Source of the DNA: JAIPDZ01 sp034522175
Lineage (GTDB): Bacteria > Desulfobacterota > DSM-4660 > Desulfatiglandales > Desulfatiglandaceae
Assembly: GCA_034522175.1 (NCBI GenBank)
Contig: JAXHLQ010000001.1
Span: 806,001 to 870,000 of the forward strand
Length of the DNA: 64,000 nt
Direction: 5' to 3'
Shown one piece after another: positions 62,891 to 64,000 of the stretch. The stretch's first letter is position 1. The number at the start of each line of letters is the position of its first letter. A program made the position numbers and the translations under genes. The notes below the pieces were generated by a model, which did not search any database, had not been told where the DNA came from, and was given only the letters and a program-made list of their open reading frames with translations.

Positions 62891-63183
62891 ACGGCCTCAA
62901 ATAAGACGAGCAACTCAGACAGTTCATGATCGATGGCCCGCCATTCTAAGAGGTCCGTGTAGAGCGTATGATCGTCGGGAGTCGCCCCTTCGGTCTTGAG
63001 CCTGGTTTCGAGTTCATGGATAGAACCGTACTTTCCTTCCAACTGCGATCTTCTCCTTTTCAGGGTGAAAAGCCTTTCTGAAACACCGGCAACAACGCCC
63101 TTATAGATAAGATCTTCGCCGCTAATGGGCAGAATGGAAGCGGCTCTTTCCAGTAGTTGGCTGGCAGGCATTGCATTGGCCAT
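62887..63183 (-). CDS. TumA-like antitoxin partner
   Basis: A 98-residue helical protein: PASQLLERAASILPISGEDL, KRRRSQLEGKYGSIHELETR and ELSELLVLFEA. It resembles the small partner encoded upstream of TumE-type toxins, with a coiled helical middle. A 4-bp overlap with the toxin start supports one module. Confidence 0.6.
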   Translation of the reverse strand: MANAMPASQLLERAASILPISGEDLIYKGVVAGVSERLFTLKRRRSQLEGKYGSIHELETRLKTEGATPDDHTLYTDLLEWRAIDHELSELLVLFEAV

Positions 63184-63218
63184 TTTCTATCTCCTTTTGA
63201 GGATGTTTTTGTCAGATT

Positions 63219-63430
63219 TTACCATCCCGGCTTCATGGGCGCAAGCGTAACCAGTGAATGGCTCCCCTTTGGTTCACCTGCCCCATACTGCCGTAACGCG
63301 TGGAAGTAGGCGGCGATCTCGGGGGAGGCGGAGGTGGAGCGAATGTGGTATTGATTGGGGCCTTGCCGGCAGTCTCGATCACCTTGCCGTAGAAATCCCT
63401 ATCGGCCAGTTCCTCCTGTACATTGCCCAA
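63219..63430 (-). pseudogene. Frameshifted remnant of an unrecognised small gene
   Basis: The minus strand reads NVQEELADRDFYGKVIETAG in one frame, then, after a one-base shift near 63350-63365, YHIRSTSASPEIAAYFHALR and QYGAGEPKGSHSLVTLAPMK to a stop at 63219-63221. The composition is coding-like. The family is not recognised; it may be debris of a mobile or toxin-antitoxin gene. Confidence 0.35.
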
Positions 63431-63572
63431 ATTCTACCCCATTTTATACGTCAAAACCCAAAATAGCGTCAAGCTCAAAAAAGCTGTGATATCCATGCAT
63501 TTGGGCTACATCCCCATAGTCAAAATGGGCGGGCCCCTCAAGAGGCCGGATTGCCCTCCACTCGTTTTTTTC

Positions 63573-63617
63573 TTGACAACCCTCAAAACTATCGTATGAT
63601 GTCTATAAAAGCTATAG
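63573..63617 (+). promoter_or_regulatory. Promoter and inverted repeat before the Rrf2 gene
   Basis: TTGACA (63573-63578) and TATGAT (63595-63600) are 16 bp apart, a good sigma-70 promoter. Just downstream CTATA (63603-63607) and TATAG (63613-63617) form an inverted repeat that could be an autoregulatory operator of the Rrf2 protein. Confidence 0.55.
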
Positions 63618-63647
63618 ATTTAGTAGTATTTAAATTCTGGATTCTGT

Positions 63648-64000
63648 ATGAAACTGTCTACGAGAACACGTTATGGCGTCAGACTGATGGTGATGTTGGC
63701 CAGCCGATATGACGAAGGGCCGGTCTATCTTAGGGAAATTGCCGAGGAAGAACAGATATCCAAGAAATACTTGAGCCAGATCATCATCCCCCTGAGAGCG
63801 GCAGGCCTGGTCCACTCCACAAGGGGAGCCTACGGCGGCTACACCCTTGCCAAGGCGCCGGAAGACATAACCATGAAGGATGTCATCGAGGTTCTGGAAG
63901 GGGAAGCGTGTCTTGTGGACTGCGTGAAGAATCCGGCCGTCTGCATGCGGGTAACCACCTGTGCCACCCGCGATATCTGGACTATCCTGGGCGAGAAGAT
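63648..64000 (+). CDS. Rrf2-family transcriptional regulator (truncated by the window edge)
   Basis: The visible 117 codons begin MKLSTRTRYGVRLMVMLASR, with the Rrf2 winged HTH VYLREIAEEEQISKKYLSQI and wing RGAYGGYTLAKAPEDITMKD. A cysteine-rich cluster follows (EACLVDCVKNPAVCMRVTTC), giving the three or more cysteines that bind an Fe-S cluster in IscR/NsrR-type regulators. The C-terminus is cut. It probably senses Fe-S status, oxygen or NO. ATG 63648 lies 48 bp after the promoter -10. Confidence 0.92.
   Translation, partial: MKLSTRTRYGVRLMVMLASRYDEGPVYLREIAEEEQISKKYLSQIIIPLRAAGLVHSTRGAYGGYTLAKAPEDITMKDVIEVLEGEACLVDCVKNPAVCMRVTTCATRDIWTILGEK

Noticed and set aside
1..64000. CRISPR array, tRNA, rRNA, integrase or prophage
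   Set aside because: No regularly spaced repeats, cloverleaf-type sequence, rRNA stretch or phage/integrase gene was recognised.

Overview
The window looks like a chromosomal segment of an anaerobic, sulfate-reducer-like Desulfobacterota (deltaproteobacterial) organism, probably from a metagenome. This is inferred from gene content: methylenetetrahydrofolate reductase (MetF/MetV) beside a NuoEFG-like NADH module, anaerobic acyl-CoA degradation genes with a TRAP carboxylate transporter, many PAS sensors and sigma-54 activators, a multihaem cytochrome c, and at least two reading frames in which an in-frame TGA sits at a conserved cysteine position (predicted selenocysteine). No rRNA, tRNA, CRISPR array or intact insertion sequence was seen.

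Layout. 0-3.1 kb: end of a periplasmic binding protein, PAS protein, cupin, PfpI-family protein and two Slp-like lipoproteins. 3.2-12.9 kb (minus strand): a one-carbon/electron-transfer operon running from a HTH-REC regulator through a MetF paralogue, a formate-dehydrogenase-like/NuoG-like subunit that lacks the catalytic Cys/Sec, NuoE, a NuoF-GltD fusion, MetV and MetF. A compound palindromic element sits between nuoE and nuoF. 13.4-20.7 kb: a broken and an intact hybrid histidine kinase around a LivK-like lipoprotein, then a VapBC-type pair. 21.2-31.4 kb (minus): acyl-CoA dehydrogenases, TRAP transporter, acyl-CoA ligase, thiolase and 3-hydroxyacyl-CoA dehydrogenase. The last block (thiolase to acyl-CoA dehydrogenase) is preceded by a sigma-54 promoter and two TGTCTA/TAGACA dyads, next to a sigma-54 activator gene. 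33-46 kb: two RND efflux systems with outer-membrane partners and a TetR regulator.

46.1-58.8 kb (plus) is the most interesting part: an arsenic/thiol-redox island. It runs ArsR, ArsP-like permease, two small thioredoxins, ArsM methyltransferase with a predicted selenocysteine, a CGC/DGC-type zinc-binding protein, a SurA-like/thioredoxin fusion, a thioredoxin lipoprotein, two Fe-S proteins, a DUF1573 protein whose CGC motif reads Sec-Gly-Cys, a five-haem cytochrome c with another in-frame TGA, rhodanese, a MauE/DoxX protein, a second ArsR, ArsC, small proteins, a PAS-sigma-54 activator and a second zinc-binding protein. I read it as methylation, reduction and export of arsenic coupled to a membrane/periplasmic thiol relay. 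The component families are known; this particular combination, with several selenoproteins, is the inference.

58.8-64 kb holds lgt, yidD, a TPR membrane protein, ParDE and TumE-like toxin-antitoxin pairs, RAYT transposase debris and the start of an Rrf2 regulator.

About eighteen genes or gene parts are split by single-base indels while the protein sequence on both sides stays well conserved. I annotate these as pseudogenes spanning the full reading frame, but assembly/consensus error is at least as likely as true decay. The in-frame TGA codons are a separate phenomenon, because the frame is unchanged on both sides.
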